DNA of 64,000 nucleotides from assembly GCA_026390735.1 (NCBI GenBank), contig JAPLFJ010000012.1, positions 1 through 64,000 of the forward strand. The letters run 5' to 3'. This document shows, piece after piece, positions 26,887-36,631 of this stretch (positions are counted from its first letter, which is position 1; each line of letters begins with the position of its first letter). A program made the position numbers and the translations under genes. The notes below the pieces were generated by a model. That model saw only the letters and a program-made list of their open reading frames with translations, ran no database searches and had not been told where the DNA came from. Source of the stretch: Ignavibacteriota bacterium (GTDB taxonomy: Bacteria; Bacteroidota; Ignavibacteria; Tepidaquicellales; Tepidaquicellaceae).

Positions 26887-29800
26887 ATGAGTTTATTACC
26901 ACAATCTGAATCTATAAAATTTTACGAGGAATTAACTGAGGTATACAAAAAAGATGCCGGTCTTCTCTCAAAAGTAATTTCATTTAAGAGAATTTTCAGG
27001 AATGTATTCAATGAAATTTCTGTAGATGAAGATATAAGCTTTTCGAATTTATACACGAGAATCGATTATATAATTAATACTAATAGTTTTGAGACACTCC
27101 TTAAAGACAAAATATACTGGTTCAAAACATTCCTGTATAAATCCATTAGAAAAAAGATTTCTTTTTCTGATACAGAATTTTTAGAATCTCTATACGTATT
27201 ATCTCACATTGTTTCTGAATTATCAGGTACGGGAATACCCAAAGACCTTTCTGCCATAATAGAATATTATGTCCCTGTCATTAATCGGGAGGAAGATAGG
27301 GATACTTCTCACGATATTGATTTTATAAAGTGCGTTATTTTAAACATAACGGAAATCAAACTTAATGATAACGGAAGTAAGTTATTCTCAATCTACTGCG
27401 AAAGCTTAGAAGAGTCTTACAGATTCTCATTCAGGATGTTCGATTCCCATTTCCCTGACCTTGAAATACTTAACAAAAACCTGAAGAAGTATCAGACCAT
27501 TAATCTTCTTAACATAAAAGCATCTGTAATCGAAAAATATTTTTACACTTCATCAAAAGAATCAATGCTGGTTATCGAACCGGATTTCCTGGTTGAGGCT
27601 TCTGAGATAGCAGAGTGCTTTTCTTTTCTGGGAGGCAATCCGAATATTTTCTTTGTTAAGAAACTAATCCCTTCTACAATGGGAGAATCGGCATTCAAAG
27701 GCACACTCGTTAATGGCCTGATGGACAGATTAATTTGCAACCCAAACATAGACCCCAAAGTAACTTTAGATGAGTTAATAAAGGAAAGTCCTTTAAGGGC
27801 TGCGGTTATTGGTGATGAAGGAATAAACAACATTAAGAGTGATATTATCCGTACCCATTTTATTAATCTTATTAAACTGTTTAAGGATAAGAGAAACAAC
27901 AAGATAAAGATTGAGCCAACTTTCTTGTCTCCTGTATACGGAATAAATGGTCGTCTTGATGCCTTAATCGCACCTGTAAATGCTCCCGATAATATGAATA
28001 TCTTTGAATTGAAGAGCGGAAAAGCGCCAAAAGATAAAAGCGTCTGGCAAAATCACAAGATGCAGATTGTGTGCTATAATTTATTGTTGAAATCTGCTTT
28101 TGGCAGTAATAGAAAAGGGACATCTTCAATCCTTTATTCATCAACAAATCAATATTCTTTCAGGAGTGTATCATCAGCTATTTTCGAAGAGAAAGCGGTT
28201 CTGTCTGTAAGAAACCAGATTGTCTCAGAAATATTTAATCTGTCCGTTAACTATTACAGCATACTTAATAAATTTTTGAATTCAGAAGTAGGCACAGTTC
28301 CGCCGTTCAGTATGAATGATGTAATTGAGTTTTCAACACTTTTGAACTCAGTAACCGAGCTGGAAAGTAAATATTACCGTTATCATTTATCATTTGCAAT
28401 AAGAGAGCAGATGGAATCAAAAATCGGGAATAACAATTCAGTTGAGTACGGCAACAAAGGGTTCTCTTCTCTCTGGCTCGAGGAAAAGGAAGAGAAGGAA
28501 AAGGATTTTAATATTATCACTGATATTTCGCTGTCAGATTTTGATGCTGATAATAACTTAATCACCCTTAATTTAGTTAAAAAGATAAACCATAATTTCC
28601 GTGAGGGTGACTTTGCTATACTTTATAAGAATGATACTCCAGGCCCTGTAAATGCAGAGTTATACAGAGGAAAAGTCAAAAGCATTTCAAACGATATAAT
28701 TCAGTTTGAATTACACAACAGACAACTCGACGAAGACTATTTTTCTGTAAATACAATGTGGTCTATAGAACACGACATTGTTGAATCTAATATTTGGTCC
28801 GTTATCCAGTCAATGTACGATTTCCTGAGAGCATCTTCACATAAAAGAGAATTAATATTAGGACTGAGAAAGCCGCAAAGCAATAAAAAGGATTACATCC
28901 CTGATAATAATTTAAGTGAAGACCAGAAAGACTGCATTAAAAAGGCTTTGGAAGCAGAGGATTATTTTCTTATGCAGGGTCCTCCGGGTACAGGTAAAAC
29001 TTCTACTGCTTTAATCCAGATAGTTAAGAATATTATCTCAGAAGATAATGCGGATTCAAATTCTGTGGTAATTCTTGCTTACACAAACAGAGCGGTTGAA
29101 GAGATATGCACAAAACTTAATGAGAATAAAATTAATTTCCTGAAGATAGGCGGAAAAGCATTTAACAGCAGTTTTGATATAAGTGAAGTTTTTAAAAAGT
29201 CAGGCATAAACGAACTCAGGGAAAATATCGCAGGTAAAAAAGTGTTCGTATCTACTGTCACCTCATTCCTGTCAAAAATATACGACTTAAAGGACATTGT
29301 TGATCTGCATACAGTGATTATTGATGAAGCATCACAACTTTATGATTCCTCAATCATCGGAATCCTTTGCAACTTCAGAAAGTTTATATTAATCGGCGAC
29401 CAGAATCAGTTGCCCGCAGTCGTTACACAGGAAGAAAGTAAGACGATAGTGAAAGATTCCGACCTTAACAAAATTGGTATATCATATTTAAATATTTCCC
29501 TGTTCGAGAGATTGTATTCAGTATGCAAGAAGAATAAATGGAATGACGCAATCGGAATGCTCGAAACTCATTACAGGCTTCACGAAGACATTTCTGAACT
29601 GATAAACCACGCATACAAGAATAAACTCAAACCGGGTAACGATTCTCAGAAAAGCACATTTAATGTTTTTAATATCAATTCGGATAACAGGATTGAAAAA
29701 CTTCTGTCCTCGTCAAGAACAATATTCATCGATAGCTTATATGAGAGGACCTCGAAGACAAACTACAGTGAATCGCAAATCGTTGTCAGTTTAATGAAGA

Positions 29801-30207
29801 CCATCAGGGAAGTTTATGGAGTATCTTTTTCGGAAAGTACTTTGGGGATTATTACACCCTGGAGAGCTCAGATTGCTCTGATAAACAAACAAATTGAGTA
29901 TGAAGATAAATCTGATAAAGTTACCATAGATACTGTTGAAAGGTTTCAGGGTTCAGAGAGAAAAATCATTATTGTTTCGTTTGCAATTCATAATCCGGCT
30001 CAGCTCAGGAATCTGGAATCTATAAATACAGATGAAATTGACAGAAAACTCCTTGTAACTCTTTCCAGAGCAAGTGATCAGTTAATTCTCGTAGGTTACA
30101 ATAAAGCTCTTGGAGTAAGCATTAATTACTCAAGAATTATAAAATACATTAAAGCTAATGGCAAATTTGTTAACGCTAAAGAAAGAAAATCCTGCTTTGG
30201 TGTTTAA
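26887..30207 (+). CDS. Dna2-like nuclease-helicase fusion (SF1)
   Basis: A 1106-residue protein. The N-terminal half carries a PD-(D/E)XK nuclease of the Cas4/Dna2 type (about 340-410): GINGRLDALIAP supplies the Asp, NIFELKSGKAPK supplies the ExK, and HKMQIVCYNLLL gives the QxxxY motif. The C-terminal half is an SF1B Upf1/Dna2-type helicase: Walker A GPPGTGKTS at about 698-706, VIIDEASQL (Asp about 813), LIGDQNQLPAV, ETHYRLHEDI, GIITPWRAQI, ERFQGSERKIIIVSF and LVTLSRASDQLILVG. I do not see the four-cysteine iron-sulphur set of many Dna2/Cas4 nucleases. Likely roles are replication-fork or end processing, or defence; context does not decide. It is followed after 13 bases by the SDR gene. Confidence 0.88.
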   Translation: MSLLPQSESIKFYEELTEVYKKDAGLLSKVISFKRIFRNVFNEISVDEDISFSNLYTRIDYIINTNSFETLLKDKIYWFKTFLYKSIRKKISFSDTEFLESLYVLSHIVSELSGTGIPKDLSAIIEYYVPVINREEDRDTSHDIDFIKCVILNITEIKLNDNGSKLFSIYCESLEESYRFSFRMFDSHFPDLEILNKNLKKYQTINLLNIKASVIEKYFYTSSKESMLVIEPDFLVEASEIAECFSFLGGNPNIFFVKKLIPSTMGESAFKGTLVNGLMDRLICNPNIDPKVTLDELIKESPLRAAVIGDEGINNIKSDIIRTHFINLIKLFKDKRNNKIKIEPTFLSPVYGINGRLDALIAPVNAPDNMNIFELKSGKAPKDKSVWQNHKMQIVCYNLLLKSAFGSNRKGTSSILYSSTNQYSFRSVSSAIFEEKAVLSVRNQIVSEIFNLSVNYYSILNKFLNSEVGTVPPFSMNDVIEFSTLLNSVTELESKYYRYHLSFAIREQMESKIGNNNSVEYGNKGFSSLWLEEKEEKEKDFNIITDISLSDFDADNNLITLNLVKKINHNFREGDFAILYKNDTPGPVNAELYRGKVKSISNDIIQFELHNRQLDEDYFSVNTMWSIEHDIVESNIWSVIQSMYDFLRASSHKRELILGLRKPQSNKKDYIPDNNLSEDQKDCIKKALEAEDYFLMQGPPGTGKTSTALIQIVKNIISEDNADSNSVVILAYTNRAVEEICTKLNENKINFLKIGGKAFNSSFDISEVFKKSGINELRENIAGKKVFVSTVTSFLSKIYDLKDIVDLHTVIIDEASQLYDSSIIGILCNFRKFILIGDQNQLPAVVTQEESKTIVKDSDLNKIGISYLNISLFERLYSVCKKNKWNDAIGMLETHYRLHEDISELINHAYKNKLKPGNDSQKSTFNVFNINSDNRIEKLLSSSRTIFIDSLYERTSKTNYSESQIVVSLMKTIREVYGVSFSESTLGIITPWRAQIALINKQIEYEDKSDKVTIDTVERFQGSERKIIIVSFAIHNPAQLRNLESINTDEIDRKLLVTLSRASDQLILVGYNKALGVSINYSRIIKYIKANGKFVNAKERKSCFGV

Positions 30208-30220
30208 TACTTAATCAATT

Positions 30221-31663
30221 ATGAAAATACTATTAACGGGTGCAAACGGATATATAGGAAAAAGACTGCTTGCTGTCTTGCTTGAAGAAGGACACGAAGT
30301 TACTTGTCTCGTAAGAAATAAAAACAGATTCAATTTTCATACTAATTCAAATGACAGAATAAATACTATTGAAATTGATTTATTAAACCCTGTAAATAAT
30401 TCTATCCCTGAAGATATTGATGTAGCGTATTATCTTGTTCATTCAATGAGTTCCTCAAACGGTGACTTTACACAACTTGAGAACACAAGTGCCGTTAACT
30501 TTATATCTTTATTAAGAACAACAAAATGTAAACACATCATCTACCTGAGCGGTATTTCAAATGACCCTCACCTCTCAAAGCATCTGGATTCACGAAAGAA
30601 TGTAGAGACAGTATTGTCGGATTCTGAAATACCATTAACTGTATTGCGTGCATCTATTATAGTAGGTTCGGGAAGTGCTTCATTTGAAATAATCAGGGAC
30701 CTTGTTGAGAAACTGCCTGTTATGGTTGCACCAAAGTGGCTGAATACGAAGTGCCAGCCCATTGCCATCAGAGATGTCATTAAGTATTTATCACGTATAA
30801 AGTTAAATCAGGAAAGCTACAACAGAATATTTGATATTGGCGGCAAAGATATACTAACATTTAAAGAAATGTTGCTTTTATTTGCAGAAGTCAGAGGGCT
30901 TAAAAGGATCGTGTTTACAATACCAGTTTTAACACCAAAACTATCTTCTTATTGGTTATATTTTGTTACAGCTATTTCTTTTAAGCTGGCATCAAGTCTT
31001 GTTGATAGTATGAAGATTGAGACCATTTGTGAACTAAAAGGAATTGATGATATTATTAATATCAGTCCCCTGTCTTATAAAGAAGCTGTTAAGTTTGCCT
31101 TTGAAAAGATTGAGCAGAACTTAATCCTTTCAAGTTGGAGTGATGCATTAAGCAGCTCGGATTCAGATGATTTGAACAATCATATTGAAATACCCATTTA
31201 TGGCTGTTTTAAGGACAGCAGAATTAAAGAGATTAATGAAGACAGATTAAATAATGTGTTGGATAATATCTGGTCAATTGGCGGGGACAGAGGATGGTAT
31301 TATGCAAATTTTCTTTGGAAACTCAGAGGTCTATTAGATAAAATGGTTGGGGGTGTTGGACTGAGAAGAGGACGAAGAAGTGCTAATGATATCAATAATG
31401 GTGACGCTCTTGACTTTTGGAGAGTTTTACTGGCAGATAAGCCAAACAAAAGACTATTGCTTTATGCAGAGATGAAATTACCCGGAGAAGCATGGCTCGA
31501 ATTCAAAATTGAAATCAGGGATGATAAAGTTATTCTTAATCAGATTGCTACTTACAGACCGAAAGGTTTAATCGGAAGAATGTATTGGTACAGTGTATTA
31601 CCATTTCATTACTTTATATTCGCAGGTATGATTCGGAATATTGTTAATTACAGAAGTGAATAG
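30221..31663 (+). CDS. SDR-type NAD(P)-binding protein fused to DUF2867
   Basis: A 480-residue two-domain protein. Residues of about 1-300 are an atypical short-chain dehydrogenase fold with the nucleotide loop LLTGANGYIGKRLL and a YYLVHSMSS segment. Residues of about 325-480 form a DUF2867 domain: WSIGGDRGWYYANFLWKLRG, DKMVGGVGLRRGRR, DFWRVLLADKPNKRLLL and YRPKGLIGRMYWYSVLPFH. Such fusions are widespread and probably bind a hydrophobic or polyketide-like ligand, but no substrate is known. It is 13 bases downstream of the helicase-nuclease gene and probably shares its transcript. Confidence 0.88.
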   Translation: MKILLTGANGYIGKRLLAVLLEEGHEVTCLVRNKNRFNFHTNSNDRINTIEIDLLNPVNNSIPEDIDVAYYLVHSMSSSNGDFTQLENTSAVNFISLLRTTKCKHIIYLSGISNDPHLSKHLDSRKNVETVLSDSEIPLTVLRASIIVGSGSASFEIIRDLVEKLPVMVAPKWLNTKCQPIAIRDVIKYLSRIKLNQESYNRIFDIGGKDILTFKEMLLLFAEVRGLKRIVFTIPVLTPKLSSYWLYFVTAISFKLASSLVDSMKIETICELKGIDDIINISPLSYKEAVKFAFEKIEQNLILSSWSDALSSSDSDDLNNHIEIPIYGCFKDSRIKEINEDRLNNVLDNIWSIGGDRGWYYANFLWKLRGLLDKMVGGVGLRRGRRSANDINNGDALDFWRVLLADKPNKRLLLYAEMKLPGEAWLEFKIEIRDDKVILNQIATYRPKGLIGRMYWYSVLPFHYFIFAGMIRNIVNYRSE

Positions 31664-31818
31664 TGCTTATTTCATTAAATTTTGTTTATCCTTACAGTAT
31701 AACATTCAATACCTGATTTTGCTTTTTAAGGTCCTCAAATATTCATGAAATGTATACATATTTTTGTATTAACATTAATCTATAAAATGTGTATATTGTT
31801 TATTGTATTTAAAAATAT

Positions 31819-31891
31819 CGGGATGTGGCGCAGTTGGTAGCGCACCTCGCTTGGGACGAGGGGGCCGCTGGTTCGAGTCCAGTCATCCCGA
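31819..31891 (+). tRNA. tRNA-Pro (anticodon TGG)
   Basis: A full cloverleaf of 73 bases. The acceptor arms CGGGATG and CATCCCG pair, with discriminator A. The D arm is GCGC AGTTGGTA GCGC and the anticodon stem is CCTCG/CGAGG around CTTGGGA with TGG. The T arm is CTGGTTCGAGTCCAG. CCA is not encoded. It stands between the SDR gene and the DinG-like helicase gene. Confidence 0.97.
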
Positions 31892-31966
31892 CTATTCTCA
31901 ATAGTCACAATAATTATACCCCTCTTTTTATACTTATTTAATAATACCAATTTTTTAACTTAATAT

Positions 31967-33970
31967 ATGGAATTTGATAAAAATATTAATATTAGAGAAG
32001 AAGTAATAAAGTTTTTTGAAGAAGATGGATTACTAAGACAACACTTCCCAAACTTTGAATTCAGGGATTCACAGTTAAAAATGGCACTCTCTGTAGCTGA
32101 CTCGCTTGAAAATAACAGACACTTATTCATTGAAGCACCCACAGGCATAGGCAAGAGTTTAGCATACCTTGTCCCTTCTATTTATTATGCAAAGAAATAC
32201 GGGAAAAAAGCCGTTATATCAACACATACTATAAACCTCCAGGAACAATTAATAGGGAATGATATTCCCCTTCTTAAGAAAACCCTGCCGTTTGATTTTG
32301 AAGCATCCCTGCTTAAGGGTAAAACAAATTATGTATGCCCAAACAGATTACGTAAAGCATGCGAGAACTCAAACGCATTGTTCGAAGATAATGAATTAAT
32401 CACTCTCGAAAAGATTTATCGATGGAGCAGGAATACGACTGATGGGACTCTTTCAGATACTAATTTCACAATAGAACCTAACGTCTGGCAGACTGTATGC
32501 GCTGAAGTTAATGTCTGCACTAATAAAACCTGCGGGGATATCAATGATACCGAATGCTTCTTCCAGAAAGCCAAACATAAAGTATATAAATCAGATGTGG
32601 TTATTCTTAACCATTATTTGTTCTTTACATTATTCAATGCTGCTTCAAAAGACCAGAAAAACGGATTCCTGTACCTTAATGATTTTGTGATATTTGATGA
32701 AGGTCATACACTTGAAGATGCAGCAGCAGAAATGCTCGTCCCAAAAGTATCAAGAGAAATGGTCAAATATCATCTTCTAAGATTATACAATGAGAAAAAG
32801 AAAAAGGGGTTTCTTGTTTCATTTCCTGCACTGCAGATTCTGCCGGTAGTTCAGAACTTAATGGACATAAATCAGAGCTTCTTCTACGAATTAAGAAGAA
32901 AAGTATTTAAACGTGAATTTGATAAATACGATAAACTAGCAAAAAGAATAAGAGATAACGGAATCATAAAGAATCAGTTGAATGATGAAATTCAGACATT
33001 AATACGTCATCTGAAAGAACTTAAGAAATTTGCTAAGAATGATATAGTTGAGAATGAAATTTCTGACTACATAATCAGGTTTGCTGAAATGAACCGGATT
33101 ATAAATGAATTTATTGATCTTAAGGAAAATGATTATGTATATTGGGTTGAATTGTCTAATAACAATCTGGATTCCAATACAACGCTTTGTGCCTCTCCTT
33201 TGGATATATCAGGATATTTGCGTGAACATCTGTTCAAAGAGAATAACTCAGCGGTAATCACAAGCGCTACTTTGTCAATAAATGATAATTTCAGTTACTA
33301 CAAAAACAGGCTTGGTGGTGAAGTTGCTGAGGATGTTAAATTGCCAACGCAGTTTGATTATTACAGGCAGGTTAAAATTATTATACCTAATGACAATAAT
33401 CTGATTCCTCTTAAGGATAGCAACACGGCTTATGTAAATGCACTCACACAATGGATAGAAAAGACTATTAAAAAGACTAACGGCAAAGCATTAGTCCTCT
33501 TTACAAATAGTTTACTTATGAAAGAAATAGGAAACAGGCTAAGAGATAATCTTAATGAGCAGGGACTGGAATTATTAATACAGGGAGAAGGACTGTCCAG
33601 AAAAAACATACTGGACAGATTTAAGGCAGATATCAATTCAGTACTTTTTGGACTCGACAGTTTCTGGCTTGGAGTTGATGTACCTGGTGAATCATTAAGT
33701 AACTTAATACTGACCAAACTACCGTTTACTGTCCCTGACCATCCATTAATACAGGCAAGGCTTGAATACATCGATTCCAGGGGTGGTAACAGCTTTATGG
33801 ATTATTCTTTACCTGAAGCAGTACTAAAGTTCAGACAGGGCGCTGGAAGACTTATCAGGAGCAAAACTGATGAAGGTATAATTACTATTCTGGATTTCAG
33901 AATTCTGTCAAAACAATACGGCAAATATTTCCTGAATGCTCTTGAGGAATGCCCGGTAGACATAATTTAA
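31967..33970 (+). CDS. DinG/XPD-like ATP-dependent DNA helicase
   Basis: A 667-residue SF2 helicase of the Rad3/XPD/DinG group, 5'-3' polarity in known members. Motif Q region is FEFRDSQLKM; Walker A is EAPTGIGKSLAY (about 56-67); then ISTHTINLQEQL. The iron-sulphur cysteines are in YVCPNRLRKAC and CAEVNVCTNKTCGDINDTEC. The DEAH box is IFDEGHTLED. C-terminal motifs are ITSATLS, GLDSFWLGVDVPGES and FRQGAGRLIRSKTDEG. It probably unwinds damaged or stalled DNA. It may be transcribed with rsmB, which starts 71 bases later. Confidence 0.93.
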   Translation: MEFDKNINIREEVIKFFEEDGLLRQHFPNFEFRDSQLKMALSVADSLENNRHLFIEAPTGIGKSLAYLVPSIYYAKKYGKKAVISTHTINLQEQLIGNDIPLLKKTLPFDFEASLLKGKTNYVCPNRLRKACENSNALFEDNELITLEKIYRWSRNTTDGTLSDTNFTIEPNVWQTVCAEVNVCTNKTCGDINDTECFFQKAKHKVYKSDVVILNHYLFFTLFNAASKDQKNGFLYLNDFVIFDEGHTLEDAAAEMLVPKVSREMVKYHLLRLYNEKKKKGFLVSFPALQILPVVQNLMDINQSFFYELRRKVFKREFDKYDKLAKRIRDNGIIKNQLNDEIQTLIRHLKELKKFAKNDIVENEISDYIIRFAEMNRIINEFIDLKENDYVYWVELSNNNLDSNTTLCASPLDISGYLREHLFKENNSAVITSATLSINDNFSYYKNRLGGEVAEDVKLPTQFDYYRQVKIIIPNDNNLIPLKDSNTAYVNALTQWIEKTIKKTNGKALVLFTNSLLMKEIGNRLRDNLNEQGLELLIQGEGLSRKNILDRFKADINSVLFGLDSFWLGVDVPGESLSNLILTKLPFTVPDHPLIQARLEYIDSRGGNSFMDYSLPEAVLKFRQGAGRLIRSKTDEGIITILDFRILSKQYGKYFLNALEECPVDII

Positions 33971-34041
33971 GTCGTTTTTATTTCAGGTATTGGATTAAAC
34001 TTCTACATTTAATCTATATAACGAATTAATTATCTTTATGA

Positions 34042-35613
34042 ATGACTACAGAAAATAACAAAAATGAAAAGGTAGAAGATACCAGAGGCGAAAGCAAAAA
34101 GAAAGATATTGCTGTTGAGAAAATAAATGAGCCTCAGGAACAAAACTTAGCTTCTCTGGATGACGACCCGATGGCTATTGATGAGCCTAAGGACATCAGA
34201 ACTCCATTACAGAATCCGGACCATAATTTTCCATACTACCATAATGTTGATAAACGCATTTTCAACAATGCCAGAGCACTTGCAGTTAAAATACTCGTCA
34301 GGTGTGAAAGGTCAGATGCATATCTCGATAAACTAATTGATTTCGAAATAAGGAATAATGATTTAAACGATTTAGATAAAGCATTATTGAATGAACTGGC
34401 ACACGGTGTTATAAGATGGCTTAGAAGAATTGACTGGTTCCTTAATGGATTTTACAGAGGACAATACGAAAAGTGTTTATCTGACGTAAAAAATGCTATG
34501 AGAGTAGCATTATACCAGATTCTGTTCCTGAATAAGATTCCTTATTCAGCTGCTGTAAATGAAGCAGTCGAATTTATAAAGAAACTAAGGGGTGATAAAC
34601 ATGCAGGAGTAGTAAATGGGCTGTTAAGAACGATTATAAGGACATTAGACAGCCTTGTATGGCCTTCAAGGGACATTGACGAGGTTAACTACCTTGGGAT
34701 AGTCCAGTCGCATCCGAACTGGATGGTTAGAAGATGGGTAAAAAGATTCGGGTTTGATGAAGCTGAGAAACTTTGTGAAGCTAACAACCAAAGACCATCT
34801 TTAACATTAAGAGTAAATAAGACAAAAATTACTACCGAAGAACTCGAGAAATATCTTGAAGAAAAAGGTATAGTTAGTAAAAGAGGTAAGTATGTAGATT
34901 ACTTCCTGCATATTAAAATGATGTCAAAAATATACAACGATGAATTCTTTCAAAAAGGTTATTTCAACATACAGGATGAAAGTGCCGGTTTGATGTCGCA
35001 ACTTCTTAATCCCGTTGAGACTGATCTTGTACTGGACGTGTGTGCGGCACCCGGAGGCAAAAGTTCTCATATATCTGAATTAATGGCGGGTAAAGGAAAA
35101 ATCATCTCTATAGATAAATATATGACTAAAGTTGACATTATGAAGAAGAACTTTGAAAGGTTGAATATGACTAACGTTCTGGCATTTCACGAAAACATAC
35201 ACGAGCCTAAAACCGAATTACTAAAGGAAAAGTTAATAAACAAAGTAGACAAAGTACTGGTTGATGCTCCATGCACGGGTTTAGGTGTCATAACAAAGAA
35301 ACCCGACATTAAATGGAAGAGAGAAGCAGAGGATATATTAAAGTTACAGGAAATACAACTGGAGATACTTGAGAGAGCATCCGAATATGTCAAAGACGGC
35401 GGGACATTAGTATACAGTACTTGTACTACAGAGGCAGAAGAGAACAGTGATGTTATTTTTAAGTTTTTGGAGAAGCATACTGACTTTAAAATCGACAATG
35501 CGAATAACTATGTTAACCCGGAAGTTGTAAACGAAAATGGTTTTATTGAAGTCTTTCCTCATAAACATGGAATTGATGGGGCATTTGGTGCAAGATTAAT
35601 AAAGGCAGAATAA
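34042..35613 (+). CDS. rsmB: 16S rRNA (cytosine-C5)-methyltransferase RsmB-like
   Basis: A 523-residue protein. A charged N-terminal extension of about 65 residues, rich in Lys and Glu, is not part of the family. Then come a NusB-like RNA-binding domain (about 75-210) and a Rossmann methyltransferase (about 300-523). The SAM loop is LVLDVCAAPGGKSSHI, the first cysteine motif is LVDAPCTGLGVITKKPDIKW, and the second is GGTLVYSTCTTEAEEN. RsmB modifies C967 of 16S rRNA in E. coli. The NusB module separates it from other NSUN-type enzymes. A terminator follows. Confidence 0.94.
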   Translation: MTTENNKNEKVEDTRGESKKKDIAVEKINEPQEQNLASLDDDPMAIDEPKDIRTPLQNPDHNFPYYHNVDKRIFNNARALAVKILVRCERSDAYLDKLIDFEIRNNDLNDLDKALLNELAHGVIRWLRRIDWFLNGFYRGQYEKCLSDVKNAMRVALYQILFLNKIPYSAAVNEAVEFIKKLRGDKHAGVVNGLLRTIIRTLDSLVWPSRDIDEVNYLGIVQSHPNWMVRRWVKRFGFDEAEKLCEANNQRPSLTLRVNKTKITTEELEKYLEEKGIVSKRGKYVDYFLHIKMMSKIYNDEFFQKGYFNIQDESAGLMSQLLNPVETDLVLDVCAAPGGKSSHISELMAGKGKIISIDKYMTKVDIMKKNFERLNMTNVLAFHENIHEPKTELLKEKLINKVDKVLVDAPCTGLGVITKKPDIKWKREAEDILKLQEIQLEILERASEYVKDGGTLVYSTCTTEAEENSDVIFKFLEKHTDFKIDNANNYVNPEVVNENGFIEVFPHKHGIDGAFGARLIKAE

Positions 35614-35634
35614 GCAATCAGATTAAGTGTAAAC

Positions 35635-35668
35635 AAAAAAGCCATTGCTAATGCAAGGGCTTTTTTTG
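35635..35668. terminator. Bidirectional terminator after rsmB
   Basis: AAAAAAGCCATTGC and GCAAGGGCTTTTTTT pair with one mismatch around TAAT. It separates rsmB from the convergent LysM gene. Confidence 0.88.
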
Positions 35669-35684
35669 TATAAAATACATTACT

Positions 35685-36602
35685 TTATTTCTTTACGTCT
35701 TTCTTTGTATCCTTCTTTACATCTTTTTCTTTCTTTACGTCCTTCTTATCATCAGTTTTATTCACTTTGTCCTTTTTAATATCACCTTTAAGTGTCTTGC
35801 TTTTCTTCTGTTTCTTCTGTTCTTTTTTAAATTCCTTAGCTGCTTTTTGATTCTTCGCTAAATAAGAAATGTCTTTTAATTTCTTTAAGTCTTCATCATT
35901 TAAAGCAGGGACTTTAAGAACCTGTCCAGGATAGATTAAGTTAGGATTTACAACCTTCTTAGGCGTACGATCAGGTGCAGAAATCACACCGTGCTCATTT
36001 GCTTCCCAGAGTTTTGGCCAGTAATTGTTATTACTGTAAATCTCTTTTTTGCCAGCAATCTTCCATAAGCAGTCACCTTTTATAACAGTATACTGACCTG
36101 TTTTTCCCAGTTCTTTGCACCAGCTATCCATCTTTGTCTTCATAGCAAGATACCGGCTATAGAATTCGGGTAGACACTTCGCTTTGGATGCATCGATTTC
36201 ATTGAAATACAATTTCTTTGCATCTTCACACGTTCCAAGTTTGTTGTTAATCTTCTTTTCTGTTTCCTCAAACTTCTTCCTGAAATCAGAGATAGAATTT
36301 TTAGTCATCCCAACCGATGAATACAACGCATTCTCTGCATCAATCAGCTGTTTATCAAGATCAGCTGACTGGCTTTTTAATTTATCTAGATCTTTATTGC
36401 TTGCATCCAATAGTCCTAATAATGCCACTTTCTTTTCATTCAAATCAAACATTTGCTGTTCCCATTCCATTGGCAAAAGTTCGTCTTCACGACCGTACTT
36501 GTCATCTTCAGCACAGCAATCATCATCCTGTGCAAAAGCTTTGTTAGAAAATACCCCCCCCAGTAACATAACTGCTAAAAACAGCAGGGTTATCTTTTTC
36601 AT
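35685..36602 (-). CDS. Periplasmic LysM protein with coiled coil and lysine-rich tail
   Basis: A 305-residue product with a signal peptide (cleaved at KAFAQ), a Cys-Cys pair early in the mature part and a coiled-coil (about 45-115). A KCLPEFYSRY segment and a LysM peptidoglycan-binding domain follow (about 165-230; YTVIKGDCLWKIAGKKEIY ... NPNLIYPGQVLKVP). The tail of about 60 residues is made of KKDVKK-like units. It is paralogous to the gene at 41281-42204, with the same order of parts. It probably ties a periplasmic assembly to peptidoglycan. It is the last gene of a minus-strand cluster and reads after an outer-membrane protein. Confidence 0.85.
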   Translation of the reverse strand: MKKITLLFLAVMLLGGVFSNKAFAQDDDCCAEDDKYGREDELLPMEWEQQMFDLNEKKVALLGLLDASNKDLDKLKSQSADLDKQLIDAENALYSSVGMTKNSISDFRKKFEETEKKINNKLGTCEDAKKLYFNEIDASKAKCLPEFYSRYLAMKTKMDSWCKELGKTGQYTVIKGDCLWKIAGKKEIYSNNNYWPKLWEANEHGVISAPDRTPKKVVNPNLIYPGQVLKVPALNDEDLKKLKDISYLAKNQKAAKEFKKEQKKQKKSKTLKGDIKKDKVNKTDDKKDVKKEKDVKKDTKKDVKK

Positions 36603-36631
36603 CGCATTTATATTAGTTAGATTTATAATAA

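Noticed and set aside
35685-35900. Histone H1-like DNA-binding protein based on the lysine-rich tail
   Set aside because: The proteins carry signal peptides and LysM domains, so they work outside the cytoplasm.
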